Below are positions 1-8,656 of a stretch of DNA of 64,000 bases, one piece after another. A program made the translations under genes and the position numbers. Under the pieces are notes generated by a model. The model had not been told where the DNA came from. It saw nothing but the letters and a program-made list of their open reading frames with translations, and searched no databases. This stretch comes from an uncultured Saprospiraceae bacterium. Its GTDB lineage: Bacteria; Bacteroidota; Bacteroidia; Chitinophagales; Saprospiraceae. Position 1 is the first letter of the stretch, and each line of letters begins with the position of its first letter. The stretch is from positions 62,001 to 126,000 of the forward strand of contig CALLAE010000009.1 in assembly GCA_938002665.1 (NCBI GenBank), written 5' to 3'.

Positions 1-315
1 ACTAAGACACAGGCCTTTTATAATTATAATCCCTTCCTAGAAGGCACTGCAACAGAGTACGAAACTGATAACCCTGATAATGTGGGCATCATATATTCTG
101 ATGAAAGAAATGGTGGACGATTGCCTTACTATCACAGATTAGATGCTTCTGTGCAGAAAACTTTCTATCTAGGAGATAGAGCAAATGTAGAGGTGGTTGC
201 CAGTGTAACCAATGTATATGATAGACCTAATATTTTCTATTTTGATAGAGTAGAATTTGATAGGGTAGATCAGCTACCTATTATGCCTTCTCTTGCTGTA
301 AGGTTTAACTTTTAG
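1..315 (+). CDS. TonB-dependent outer-membrane receptor, C-terminal fragment
   Basis: The reading frame is open from the first base of the window and stops at 313-315, so only about 104 C-terminal residues of a larger gene are present. The segment contains LDASVQKTF, an alternating strand pattern with VEVVASVTNVYDRPNIF, and ends in LAVRFNF. This is the usual end of TonB-dependent receptors: last beta-strands with a terminal aromatic residue recognised for outer-membrane assembly. The substrate cannot be told from this piece, and it is not known whether the missing part has a carboxypeptidase-like N-terminal domain. The family call rests on the C-terminal pattern only. Confidence 0.75.
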   Translation, partial: TKTQAFYNYNPFLEGTATEYETDNPDNVGIIYSDERNGGRLPYYHRLDASVQKTFYLGDRANVEVVASVTNVYDRPNIFYFDRVEFDRVDQLPIMPSLAVRFNF

Positions 316-392
316 GTAATTTTGAACTTTAAGAATTAGTTCTAAATATTAATAATTTCGGTTTTTTTTAAGCTTGGAAATAGGAGAGAATA

Positions 393-884
393 ATGATACC
401 AGGATTCGGAAAATTAAGTGAAAGTCAATTTCAGATTACCAAAGATGCGATAGCGTGGATAGCCGTCCTTATTGCAGGAGCTGATGGAAAAATAGATGAG
501 GAAGAAAAAGAATGGGCTGCCAAAGTTGCTCACATAAGATCTTATCATAATCCTAATGAATTGACGCCATACTATGAAGAAGTAGGTAAAGAATTCGATA
601 CTAAGCTCACTCAGCTCTTGGCTAATATTCCTAGTGATACAAAGGAAAGAACGGCTATACTAAGCAGGAAATTAGAACAACTAAATGACATACTGCCTCA
701 GTTAGAAAATAATCTTGGCTACCATCTAGTCAAAAGCTACAGATCATTCGCTGCACACATTGCTAAAGCCTCTGGTGGTTTCTTAGGCTTCTTCAGTGTA
801 AGTTCTGAAGAAAGCAAACTTATCAGCCTACCTATGATCAATGAGATAGAATGGGTAGAACAAGATGTAACTGAGGAAGAATAA
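393..884 (+). CDS. TerB-like helical domain protein
   Basis: A 163-residue soluble protein. Residues about 18-40 read IAWIAVLIAGADGKIDEEEK, the characteristic first helices of the TerB/TerB-like (tellurite resistance, DjlA-type) fold, with an acidic loop that in TerB proteins can bind divalent metal. The remainder is predicted helical, with no signal peptide or membrane segment. An AGGAGA stretch lies a few bases before the ATG, a better ribosome-binding site than most genes here have. It is the first complete gene after the TonB receptor and lies 119 bases before the NdpA-like gene. The family is usually linked to stress or membrane-associated sensing; no specific role can be given. Confidence 0.7.
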   Translation: MIPGFGKLSESQFQITKDAIAWIAVLIAGADGKIDEEEKEWAAKVAHIRSYHNPNELTPYYEEVGKEFDTKLTQLLANIPSDTKERTAILSRKLEQLNDILPQLENNLGYHLVKSYRSFAAHIAKASGGFLGFFSVSSEESKLISLPMINEIEWVEQDVTEEE

Positions 885-1003
885 GCTTAGTTCCAGTTAG
901 AGTATACGATGATTTATTATCCATACTCTGTGGATAACTTGATGCTATATCTACGTGTACAGGCTGTAAATTCGTTCTTTTTTCAAAGCAAAGAATAAGA
1001 AGA

Positions 1004-2041
1004 ATGATAAACTACGTCAGTACGAGACTCAGCCCCTTATCCATACATTACATAGGTAGACAAGCAGATGAGGAGGAACTATATCTCAGTGAGACGGATG
1101 TAGAAATCCAGGAGGATTACCTAATGGAGATGATCCTCAAATATTTCTTGCAAGGTTTTAAAGAACCAGCATTCCATGCTTTCACCTCTTTTAGTGGAGA
1201 GTTAGAAGACAATCCTATCTACACTTATGCAAAAGAGATCTTTAATGATAAGGCGACCCTGCATAAAAATTCTCAAGCCATAGCTCAATTCCTTTATAAC
1301 AACTCTAAGCACCCCAATATCAAAGCTGGAGAACTGATGGTCTGCTATTTAGAAGATATTATGGTGGATGATGAATTACTAAATGCTATAGGCATATTCA
1401 AATCTGAATCAAAAGATGCTTTCCTGCAACTTATTCGTAATCAAGCTAACTACTCTGTATCACACGATAAAGGAATATCCCTAACTGGTCTAGATAAGGG
1501 CTGCCTTATCCTTGAAACAGAACAAGAATCAGGTTATAAATTATGTGTCTTGGACAAGGCTAATAAGTCTGAAGCACATTTCTGGACCAAAGAATTTCTG
1601 AACATAAAGGAGAAAGATGATGAGTATCATTTTACTAAGCACTATATCAATCTCACTAAAGACTACATAGAGGATAGATTAAAACCTGCTAATGGTATCA
1701 AAAAAGATGAGGAGTTTGCTATTATGAATGCCTCGGAAAAATTTTTCCAGCATAACGAAGTATTCAATGAACAAGAGTACGTGGCAGATGTATTTGGTGG
1801 GGAAGCTCTAGATGATTTTAATGATTACAAACGGGAGCAACAGAGAAATGGTGGGATGGCACTCAGTCCAGAATTTGATATTAATTATACTGCGGTTAAG
1901 AACAGTAGTAAAGTATTCAAGTCAGTATTGAAATTAGACAAGAACTTCAGTGTCTATGTTCATGGAGATAGAAAAAAAATCATGAGGGGAGAAGATGACC
2001 AAGGTAAGTTCTATAAGTTGTATTACGAAGAAGAGAAATAG
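1004..2041 (+). CDS. NdpA/YejK-like nucleoid-associated protein
   Basis: A 345-residue cytoplasmic protein that resembles the 37-kDa nucleoid-associated family (NdpA, PF04245). The N-terminus has a conserved start with SPLSIHYIGR, followed by a region about permissive growth of the fold (residues 40-130), a central ISLTGLDKGCLILETE segment, and a C-terminal part with NYTAVKNSSKVFKS. Members in Enterobacteria associate with the nucleoid; their biochemical role is poorly defined. The gene is convergent with the glycosyltransferase that ends at 2044, with only two bases between the stop codons and no hairpin visible between them. Family assignment is by overall pattern, not by catalytic residues. 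Confidence 0.7.
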   Translation: MINYVSTRLSPLSIHYIGRQADEEELYLSETDVEIQEDYLMEMILKYFLQGFKEPAFHAFTSFSGELEDNPIYTYAKEIFNDKATLHKNSQAIAQFLYNNSKHPNIKAGELMVCYLEDIMVDDELLNAIGIFKSESKDAFLQLIRNQANYSVSHDKGISLTGLDKGCLILETEQESGYKLCVLDKANKSEAHFWTKEFLNIKEKDDEYHFTKHYINLTKDYIEDRLKPANGIKKDEEFAIMNASEKFFQHNEVFNEQEYVADVFGGEALDDFNDYKREQQRNGGMALSPEFDINYTAVKNSSKVFKSVLKLDKNFSVYVHGDRKKIMRGEDDQGKFYKLYYEEEK

Positions 2042-2043
2042 GT

Positions 2044-3036
2044 CTAACAGAAGTGAAAGATATTTTCATGGGTTATTCCTTTGGTAATCTCTGCTATTTC
2101 TGAACCATAGCCCTCTTGGCTGATCGCTAAGATGAGCTGAAACATTGTAAGACTACTCATTACATCTATACTTTCTAGTTGCACCTCATAGATCTCTTTG
2201 CCTATTTTCTTTGGATTATTACAGAGCCATCTGAAGGGTATATTATGGTTGCTCAATTCTTTGGCCAGCGCTTTCCCTTTCTTTCCCGCCCCCCAAAGTA
2301 CTAAGCTTGTATCTGGATTATAATCCTGTCCAAGAAAATGATGGATCTTAAGTACTGAAAATTTATTGTCAGAGTAATTAGCGTCCGTACGAGAGGTCCT
2401 AGTCGGGTAGTCTCTCCAGTAATGTGTAAGGCTCTGCACGTTCTTAAGTTTCAGGCCTGCTCTCTTAAATCGGAAACAGAGATCATAATCTTCAGGATAA
2501 ATGTCTGAGCGGAAAGCACCACATCTCTCAAAGTCAGACCTATGTAACATCCAGTTGGGTGAGGCTATAGAGCACTCTTTGTAGATATCTGAGAAATTGG
2601 CCTCCCGCAAGCTTAGTTCATTGAGCCATGCTTCATAGCGCTGGTAACCATCACCCAGGTTATCCTCTGAGATATACTTTACCAGCCCTGTTGTGAGATG
2701 GCCTTTGCCTGCGTCCATGAGCACTTGCACAAAGAGCTCTAGCTTTTGCGGTGACATAAGATCATCACTATCCATTCTAGTGATGTAAGAGCCTTTACTA
2801 GTGGTATAGGCTTGGCTAAGAGCAGCTATTATGCCTTGACCATTGGAATCTATGGCAGTGATTCTAGAGTCTTGAGAAGTGTAAGCTCTAAGAATTTCTA
2901 GAGAGTTATCAGTACTGTTATCATTTATAGCTATGAGCTCCCAGTCTGAGTGGGTTTGTTTAAGAATAGAGTCTATGCACTGCCTGAGATACTGAGCAGT
3001 ATTTTTGACTGGCATCAAGATGCTAACTGTAGACAT
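2044..3036 (-). CDS. Family 2 glycosyltransferase with a C-terminal Rossmann-like extension
   Basis: A 330-residue protein with a GT-A (GT2) domain: VSILMPVKNTAQYLRQCIDS at the start, the nucleotide-sugar and metal site RMDSDDL at residues 87-93, and the acceptor-side PEDYDLCFRFKRAGL at about 181-195. Residues about 245-330 form a separate module beginning LVLWGAGKKGKALA, a glycine-rich Rossmann-type motif seen in some sugar-metabolism proteins. It is the last gene of the ten-gene lipid operon and overlaps the GtrA-like gene by 14 bases, so the two are probably translationally coupled. GtrA/GT2 pairs typically add sugars to lipid carriers or lipids. Inference: it could decorate the inositol lipid made by this operon. 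The sugar donor and acceptor are unknown. Confidence 0.85.
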   Translation of the reverse strand: MSTVSILMPVKNTAQYLRQCIDSILKQTHSDWELIAINDNSTDNSLEILRAYTSQDSRITAIDSNGQGIIAALSQAYTTSKGSYITRMDSDDLMSPQKLELFVQVLMDAGKGHLTTGLVKYISEDNLGDGYQRYEAWLNELSLREANFSDIYKECSIASPNWMLHRSDFERCGAFRSDIYPEDYDLCFRFKRAGLKLKNVQSLTHYWRDYPTRTSRTDANYSDNKFSVLKIHHFLGQDYNPDTSLVLWGAGKKGKALAKELSNHNIPFRWLCNNPKKIGKEIYEVQLESIDVMSSLTMFQLILAISQEGYGSEIAEITKGITHENIFHFC

Positions 3037-3427
3037 AGTATCGGAATAGAGGGAAGCTAACGCAGATCCCTATAAGGAAAGCAATAAGGACTTTGGAGAT
3101 CATGTACTGGAACTGGAAATACTCCGTGAAGAAATAGATACCTGCCATATTCAGCAAAAGTATAAGTAAGCTCACCAGACCATACTTAACGGCCTGATAG
3201 CCCCAGGCCTTGTCTGTTCTTTTGAAGGCCCAGTTTCGTTGTACCACAAATCCTACCACAGCACCTATCCCGCTAGCAATTCCTGAAGAGATTACATAGT
3301 ATATGCCTGCCCATTCAGTAAGAATATAAAGACTACAAAAATCGAAGGCCGTAGCTAGGAACGAACCGAGCTGTGATTTGACTAAGGATTGAAGAAAGGG
3401 AACCTTATGGGATGATTGCTCAGCCAC
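3023..3427 (-). CDS. GtrA-like membrane protein
   Basis: A 134-residue protein with four hydrophobic segments (about residues 20-40, 42-62, 80-98 and 105-125) and the family-like signature GAVVGFVVQRNWAF between the second and third. GtrA proteins are thought to move polyprenyl-linked sugars across the cytoplasmic membrane or assist a partner glycosyltransferase. The gene overlaps PgpA by 8 bases upstream and the GT2 gene by 14 bases downstream, placing it firmly in the lipid operon. The combination with GT2 suggests a sugar-transfer step to a lipid on the periplasmic side; this is inference from neighbours. Confidence 0.85.
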   Translation of the reverse strand: MAEQSSHKVPFLQSLVKSQLGSFLATAFDFCSLYILTEWAGIYYVISSGIASGIGAVVGFVVQRNWAFKRTDKAWGYQAVKYGLVSLLILLLNMAGIYFFTEYFQFQYMISKVLIAFLIGICVSFPLFRYYVYS

Positions 3428-3899
3428 TGATTAGAGGTTCTAGATATAAGATATAGAGATGCAGCACAACGCAGGCATAGACACCAGCCAGTACATCATC
3501 CATCATCACTCCCAGGCCACCCTTAAGGTTTTTGTCTAGATATCTGACACCTAGAGGCTTGAGGATATCAAAGAATCTAAAAAGCACAAAGCCTATAAGC
3601 ATATACTTAAACGAAATGGGTACTAAGATCATCGTTATGAGATATCCTACAAACTCATCCATAACGACTCTAGAGGGATCATCTCCCCAGACTGGGATTA
3701 CTTGATCCGTGCTCCATATGCCTATAACAGCAAAAAGAAATGACATTCCTATAAGTGGAACCAATGCTACACTATCTGGATAGTAATGGCTAAGACAGGC
3801 ATAGAAAATGACAGCGCCTATTGTCCCAAATGTTCCAGGGGCAATAGGCGCATATCCTAAGCCCATAACAGTTGTTATGGCTTTATGAATATTGATCAT
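3420..3899 (-). CDS. PgpA-family phosphatase, candidate phosphatidylinositol-phosphate phosphatase
   Basis: A 159-residue membrane protein of the PgpA family. Visible motifs: GYAPIAPGTFGT (15-26), VVMDEFVG (78-85), FRFFDILKPLGVRYLDK (108-124) and GGLGVMMDDVLAGVYA (127-142), all with the conserved acidic residues. In E. coli PgpA removes phosphate from phosphatidylglycerophosphate. Here the gene follows myo-inositol-phosphate synthase by three bases, and a PgpA-like enzyme is known (from memory of work on Bacteroides thetaiotaomicron inositol lipids) to dephosphorylate phosphatidylinositol phosphate. The context therefore favours that role, although a general phosphatidylglycerophosphatase role cannot be excluded because no other PgpA copy is visible in the window. 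Confidence 0.85.
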   Translation of the reverse strand: MINIHKAITTVMGLGYAPIAPGTFGTIGAVIFYACLSHYYPDSVALVPLIGMSFLFAVIGIWSTDQVIPVWGDDPSRVVMDEFVGYLITMILVPISFKYMLIGFVLFRFFDILKPLGVRYLDKNLKGGLGVMMDDVLAGVYACVVLHLYILYLEPLISG

Positions 3900-3902
3900 A
3901 GA

Positions 3903-5297
3903 TTACTCTTCGTAATCTTGACCAAGATGATTTATAAGCTCGTGTCCTCCTATATATCTTAAGGTGTTTTCTAGCTTGGCTAGTTGCTTAAAGATATCAT
4001 GGATAGGGTAGCGTCCTTCTGGTGCTTGTGGGGATTTTAGATAGAAAGATAACCACTCTTGTATGCCAGACATACCTGCTCTTTTAGCAAGATCTAAAAA
4101 GATGGCCAAGTCTAAAACAATAGGTGCAGCCAATATAGAATCTCTACATAGGAAGTCCACCTTGATTTGCATCTTGTAATCTAACCATCCTTTGATGTCT
4201 ATATTATCCCATCCTTCTTTATTATCACCTCGTGGTGGATAGTAATTGATTCTGACCTTGTGGTAGAAGTCTTTGTATAATTCAGGATAGAGTTTTGGTT
4301 CTAGTATTTGTTCTAAGACGCCTAGCTTAGAAACCTCCTTAGTCTTGAAGTTATCTGGATCATCTAGTACCTCTCCATCTCTATTCCCTAATATATTAGT
4401 AGAGAACCATCCTTCTACTCCTAATGCTCTCGCCTTAAATCCTGGAGCAAGTATAGTCTTCATGAGGGTCTGTCCTGTCTTGAAATCTTTTCCTATAATA
4501 GGCGTACCCGTTTTCTTTGCTAGCTCTACCATTGCTGGCACATCGCAAGAGAGGTTAGGCGCTCCATTAGCATATGGGATACCCATCTTGATTGCTGCAT
4601 AAGCATAGATCATACTGGGTGCTATCAGCTTAGAGTTTTTCTCTAAGCCTTTTTCGAAGGCAGCAAGCGTCTTGTGTACAGGAGATTCCTCTATATAGAT
4701 TTCAGTAGATCCACACCAGACCATTACTAATCTATCACACTTGTTTGCTTTTTTAAATCTTCTTATATCAGCCATGACTGCTTTGGCAAGATCCATTTTG
4801 CTCTTCGCTTTTTTGACATGGGTGCCATTTAGTTTTTTGACATACTTTTTGTCAAAAACAGCTTTCATTGGCTTTATCTTAGAAAGAGGTGCTTTTAGTT
4901 TGTCTAGTAATTCTTTGTCAAGTACATCAGCATGGACAGCTGCTTCATACATGTTGTCCTTGAAAATATCCCAACCACCAAACTTTATTTTAGACAAGTC
5001 ATGCAAAGGCACAACCTCACTCATGAACGGCAATTTTTTCTTAGAGGTTCTCTTTCCGATTCTCATTCTACCCATTTGAGTAAGTGATCCTACTGGATTA
5101 GAAAGTCCTTTATTTACCGCCATCACACCTGCTATAAAGGTGGTTGCTACTGCTCCCATTCCTGGAGTCAGTATGCCTAGATTACCAGTAGCTGGAGAGG
5201 CTAGTCCTTTTTGGCTAGTTGCTCTTTTAGCTGGTTTTTTTACAACTTTTTTAGTTGATTTCTTTTTCGATTTCACTGCTGCTTTTTTAGCTGCCAT
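3903..5297 (-). CDS. myo-Inositol-1-phosphate synthase with a lysine-rich N-terminal extension
   Basis: A 464-residue enzyme converting glucose 6-phosphate to inositol 1-phosphate with NAD. The catalytic body starts near residue 38 with GNLGILTPGMGAVATTF, the glycine-rich NAD site (46-50). It continues with GSLTQMGRMRIGKRT, FGGWDIF, the APNLSCDVPAMVELA region, IIGKDFKTGQT and the C-terminal tetramer segment CRDSILAAPIVLDLA. Residues 1-31 are almost entirely Lys, Ala, Ser, Thr and Val, like a histone-H1 tail, and are not part of the known fold. No other start codon lies between this tail and the NAD site, so the extension seems real. The gene is followed three bases later by the PgpA-like phosphatase and supplies the inositol phosphate for the operon. 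Confidence 0.93.
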   Translation of the reverse strand: MAAKKAAVKSKKKSTKKVVKKPAKRATSQKGLASPATGNLGILTPGMGAVATTFIAGVMAVNKGLSNPVGSLTQMGRMRIGKRTSKKKLPFMSEVVPLHDLSKIKFGGWDIFKDNMYEAAVHADVLDKELLDKLKAPLSKIKPMKAVFDKKYVKKLNGTHVKKAKSKMDLAKAVMADIRRFKKANKCDRLVMVWCGSTEIYIEESPVHKTLAAFEKGLEKNSKLIAPSMIYAYAAIKMGIPYANGAPNLSCDVPAMVELAKKTGTPIIGKDFKTGQTLMKTILAPGFKARALGVEGWFSTNILGNRDGEVLDDPDNFKTKEVSKLGVLEQILEPKLYPELYKDFYHKVRINYYPPRGDNKEGWDNIDIKGWLDYKMQIKVDFLCRDSILAAPIVLDLAIFLDLAKRAGMSGIQEWLSFYLKSPQAPEGRYPIHDIFKQLAKLENTLRYIGGHELINHLGQDYEE

Positions 5298-5307
5298 GTT
5301 TCTTTGT

Positions 5308-6300
5308 TTATAGTAAGTTATTTGCTTGGCACCAAGCGATTGTTTTCACCAGACCTTTCTTGAGATCGTATGCGGGTGCGAAGTTAAAATCTTTTTTTAA
5401 GTCCTGAGTATCAATGGCAAACGACCTTGCAAAATATTCTTTGACCTTATTTCTATTAAGTGTGGGGACGACCCCTCTTATTCTACCTATTTTTTCGCTC
5501 AAAAAGGCGACTATCTTCATTATTGTGAATGGAATAGTAAGATTGATAGCCTTTTTACCCAAAATTTCTTGGAGGTAGCCATTCAGCTGGTCTATAGGAT
5601 AGATAGCTCCGTCACCTACAAAATAGGACTTATTCACCACAGGATTGTTCAGTGTAGAAATGATGAGTCCTGCTAGGTCCTCTACATAGATAAAAGTGGC
5701 ATCCATATCTCCTGCTCCTATTTTGGGAGCGATGCCCATTTTCACTGTTTTGTATATAGAGACCATTTCTGTATCTCGAGGACCATATACTGCAGTAGGT
5801 CTTAAGATAATATGTGGGATCTGCGGGAAGCTTAGAATGAATTGCTCCGCTTGCAGCTTAGATTCTCCATACCAGGTAGTGGGGTGCGGTGTGCTCTCGT
5901 GGTCTAGAATTTGTTTTACCTGCTGGTCTGCAGGGCCGTAAGAAGCGAGGCTACTGACATACACCAGTTTCTTCGGGATGACGTTTTCTTCTATTAGTAG
6001 CTTACAGAATTTTCTAGTGTAGCCAGCATTTATTTTGAAATAGGCTTCCTTGTTTTTTGCTGAAGTAACACCAGCATTGAGAATGATATAATCAAAGAAT
6101 TCGGTTCTTAATTGTTCTCTTAGTTTGTCCTCTTTGTCAAAGCTGTAGTAGAAGAACTGGATTCTCGGGTCTGTAAGGTATTGTAGATTACTAGTTTTTC
6201 TGACACCGGCATACACATGGAATCCGGCTTTGATAGCTGCTTCTACTATCCAACTTCCTACAAAACCATTAGCACCGGTTATCAGCAGTTTTTTACTCAC
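5308..6300 (-). CDS. Extended SDR/NAD-dependent epimerase-like protein, candidate 3-ketosphinganine reductase
   Basis: A 330-residue Rossmann protein of the extended SDR family. It has the dinucleotide motif TGANGFVG at 8-15, an NAG at 75-77, the catalytic YGESK (Y144, K148) and a Ser in YVSSLASYGP upstream. These proteins are often annotated as sugar epimerases. Its position between serine palmitoyltransferase/GNAT and inositol-phosphate synthase, however, argues for the reduction of 3-ketosphinganine or an oxidised ceramide, a role shown for epimerase-like proteins in Bacteroides and Caulobacter (established knowledge, from memory). It is separated from the GNAT gene by four bases and from MIPS by ten. 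A nucleotide-sugar function serving the GT2 of the same operon is the main alternative. Confidence 0.8.
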   Translation of the reverse strand: MSKKLLITGANGFVGSWIVEAAIKAGFHVYAGVRKTSNLQYLTDPRIQFFYYSFDKEDKLREQLRTEFFDYIILNAGVTSAKNKEAYFKINAGYTRKFCKLLIEENVIPKKLVYVSSLASYGPADQQVKQILDHESTPHPTTWYGESKLQAEQFILSFPQIPHIILRPTAVYGPRDTEMVSIYKTVKMGIAPKIGAGDMDATFIYVEDLAGLIISTLNNPVVNKSYFVGDGAIYPIDQLNGYLQEILGKKAINLTIPFTIMKIVAFLSEKIGRIRGVVPTLNRNKVKEYFARSFAIDTQDLKKDFNFAPAYDLKKGLVKTIAWCQANNLL

Positions 6301-6304
6301 GGTG

Positions 6305-7429
6305 TTAGCTTTTGGTTGTGTATAATCTGTAAGTCTTATACCTCTTACCGTTGAGCTTTTCGGCTGCTTTTATCATTTCGGTATTAGATTCTAAGATCCA
6401 AGATGCTTCACCACCATCCAGTCCTCTTTCTCTTGCTGCCAGAATATTTTTTGCAAAGAAAATCGCTTCTATGCCTTTTTTGCGGTATTCTTCTAGGACA
6501 CCTGTAGTTATAATTCTGACTGATTTGTACTTTCTTCTATTGAGTAATAGTTTGAATATATTGAAAGGGAACAGTCTGCCTTTTTTAAAACCTATGGTGA
6601 TTTCATTGACATTAGGTAGAGAGACAGAGAAGCCTATCGGCTCACCATTTTGTTCTGCTATATACGCAAATGCAGGATCAGCTATAAGCTTGAGATCAGC
6701 AACAAGGTGGTCTACTTCTTCTTTACTCATAGGTACAAAACCCCAATTATTTTCCCATGCCGTATTATAGATTTTGAAGATTGCAGGTACCTCAGATTTG
6801 ATATTTTTGATATCCATATTTCGGATAGTGATACCTTGTCTTTTCAGTCTTTCCTCTATCATAGCAGATAGCTTGATGGACTTATCAGAGACAGAATCTG
6901 TCGGAATCATATAGGCATACAAATCCATTTCTTTGACCATACCCAGCTCTGTTTGGATTTTATCATAGTACGGCTTATTGTAGGTCATCATGATTTTGGG
7001 AGGAGAATCATAACCTTCTACTAGGGTTCCAGCTGTTTCGTTAGTAGAGAAATTTACTGGCCCCATCAGTTTATCATACTTTTCTGGTGCGAGATGTTCT
7101 CTTACTTTATTAATCAGTGCCTCAGCAACTTCTCTAGAATCTACATAGTCGTAAAAGCCAAAAAAGCCAATATTGGAATTGTGGTGATCGTTATAGACTG
7201 GATTTTTTATGGCAGCTATTCTCCCTACTTGTCGGCCATCTTTGAACGCCATAAAACAAGTTACTGTCCTTAGTTTATGGAATGGATGTTTCTTAGCATT
7301 GAAGAGATCTTTTTGCGCTAAAAATAATTCAGGCACATAATTAGGATCACCCTCATAGAGCTCGTGCTGAAAATCTATAAATTGGTATAGCTCTTTTTTA
7401 TTTGTTGTCTCTTTTACTTCGAGACTCAT
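6305..7429 (-). CDS. GNAT-fold acyltransferase, candidate bacterial ceramide synthase
   Basis: A 374-residue protein of the large GNAT-like group. Residues 1-110 include the start of one acyltransferase-like half (FQHELYEGDPNYVPELF, then the AFKDGRQVGRIAAIKN strand), and residues about 200-370 carry the second half with FAYIAEQNGEPIGFSVSLP and TTGVLEEYRKKGIEAIFF, the acyl-CoA binding region. In Caulobacter the bacterial ceramide synthase is a GNAT-type protein of similar size (established knowledge, from memory). Here the gene overlaps the serine palmitoyltransferase stop by four bases, a strong sign of coupled function. N-acylation of sphinganine is therefore the leading inference. The exact substrates cannot be read from the sequence. 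Confidence 0.75.
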   Translation of the reverse strand: MSLEVKETTNKKELYQFIDFQHELYEGDPNYVPELFLAQKDLFNAKKHPFHKLRTVTCFMAFKDGRQVGRIAAIKNPVYNDHHNSNIGFFGFYDYVDSREVAEALINKVREHLAPEKYDKLMGPVNFSTNETAGTLVEGYDSPPKIMMTYNKPYYDKIQTELGMVKEMDLYAYMIPTDSVSDKSIKLSAMIEERLKRQGITIRNMDIKNIKSEVPAIFKIYNTAWENNWGFVPMSKEEVDHLVADLKLIADPAFAYIAEQNGEPIGFSVSLPNVNEITIGFKKGRLFPFNIFKLLLNRRKYKSVRIITTGVLEEYRKKGIEAIFFAKNILAARERGLDGGEASWILESNTEMIKAAEKLNGKRYKTYRLYTTKS

Positions 7430-8640
7430 GCAGGCGTTTTGATCTCATTTCCATCAAATACTCCGATCTTTTTTGAGATAGTATAGATCTTATCTATGGA
7501 TTCTTCTATCTGAGATTTTGTATGGGTAGCCATCAGAGAGTAACGAATAAGAGAAGACGAACTAGGTACTGCTGGAGAGACAACTGGATTGACAAAAACA
7601 CCATTTTCTAGCAGCAACTTTGTCAAATTAAAAGTCTTGAAGTCATCTCTTATCATAATCGGAATGATAGGTGTCTCAGAATGTCCTGTATCGAAACCTA
7701 AGTCATTGAGCAATTTCATTGCATAATGTGTATTCTCCCAGAGCTTATCTATTCTTTCGGGCTCTTCTTGTATAAGATCTAGAGCAGCTATAACAGAAGC
7801 TGCATTAGCTGGAGCAATGCTGGCACTAAAGATTAGAGACCTGGCATTATGCTTTAGATAATTGATTGTTTCATTATTAGCAGCTACAAAACCACCTATA
7901 GATGCGAGTGACTTACTGAACGTTCCCATTATCATATCTACATCATCAGTAACTCCAAAATGGTCAGCGGTTCCTCTACCACCTTTACCCATGACACCTA
8001 GACTATGCGCATCATCTAAGAAAATGCAGCCATTGTATTTTTTTGCTAGTGCAACGATTTCAGGCAACTTGCAGAGATCTCCTTCCATACTGAATACTCC
8101 ATCCACTGCGATAAGCTTTATTTTATCTGGGTCTGCCTTTGCTAGAAGCTTTTCTAGACCCTCCATATCATTGTGCTTGTACTTCCATACTTTGTTAGCA
8201 AAGGAAAGTCTAGCACCATCTATGATACAAGCATGATCTAGATCATCTATAATGACATAATCATGTCTGCCTGGAATAGAAGATATAACACCGAGATTGA
8301 CTTGGAACCCTGTACTGAAAACCAGTGCACCATCTTTACCGACGAACTTTGCTAGCTTATCTTCTAGTTCTAGATGTATGTCTAGAGTACCATTCAAAAA
8401 TCTAGAACCAGCACAACCTGATCCGTACTTATCTATAGCCTTTTTTGAAGCTTCTTTGAGCTTAGGGTGATTAGTCAGTCCTAAGTAACTATTAGAGCCA
8501 AACATCAGGACATCCTTTCCTTGGATTTTTACTACTGTATCCTGCTCAGATTCTATCGTTCTGAAATATGGGTATAGACCCATTGCCTGGACTTTCTGGG
8601 GCTGAGTATAGGCAGCCATCTTTTTTTGAAGAGGTGTCAT
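7426..8640 (-). CDS. Serine palmitoyltransferase (alpha-oxoamine synthase family)
   Basis: A PLP enzyme of the alpha-oxoamine synthase family, 404 residues from the ATG at 8640; a TTG two codons upstream is less likely. It shows SNSYLGLTNHP, GSGCAGSRFLNGTLDIHLELE, the cofactor-contact DDAHSLGVMGKGGRG (near 209-223) and the Schiff-base lysine in GTFSKSLAS (K243). Family members condense an acyl-CoA with serine, glycine or alanine. The neighbours (GNAT, epimerase-like reductase, AUR1-like synthase, inositol synthase) point to serine palmitoyltransferase, the first step of sphingolipid synthesis, rather than KBL or BioF. It is soluble, with no N-terminal membrane anchor. Overlap with the downstream GNAT gene is ATGA-type. 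Confidence 0.9.
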   Translation of the reverse strand: MTPLQKKMAAYTQPQKVQAMGLYPYFRTIESEQDTVVKIQGKDVLMFGSNSYLGLTNHPKLKEASKKAIDKYGSGCAGSRFLNGTLDIHLELEDKLAKFVGKDGALVFSTGFQVNLGVISSIPGRHDYVIIDDLDHACIIDGARLSFANKVWKYKHNDMEGLEKLLAKADPDKIKLIAVDGVFSMEGDLCKLPEIVALAKKYNGCIFLDDAHSLGVMGKGGRGTADHFGVTDDVDMIMGTFSKSLASIGGFVAANNETINYLKHNARSLIFSASIAPANAASVIAALDLIQEEPERIDKLWENTHYAMKLLNDLGFDTGHSETPIIPIMIRDDFKTFNLTKLLLENGVFVNPVVSPAVPSSSSLIRYSLMATHTKSQIEESIDKIYTISKKIGVFDGNEIKTPA

Positions 8641-8656
8641 AATCAATTAGTTAGAT

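Noticed and set aside
899-929. Seven-base inverted repeat (AGAGTAT/ATACTCT) after the TerB-like gene
   Set aside because: Short stem, 17-base loop and no T tract, so it is not a convincing terminator.
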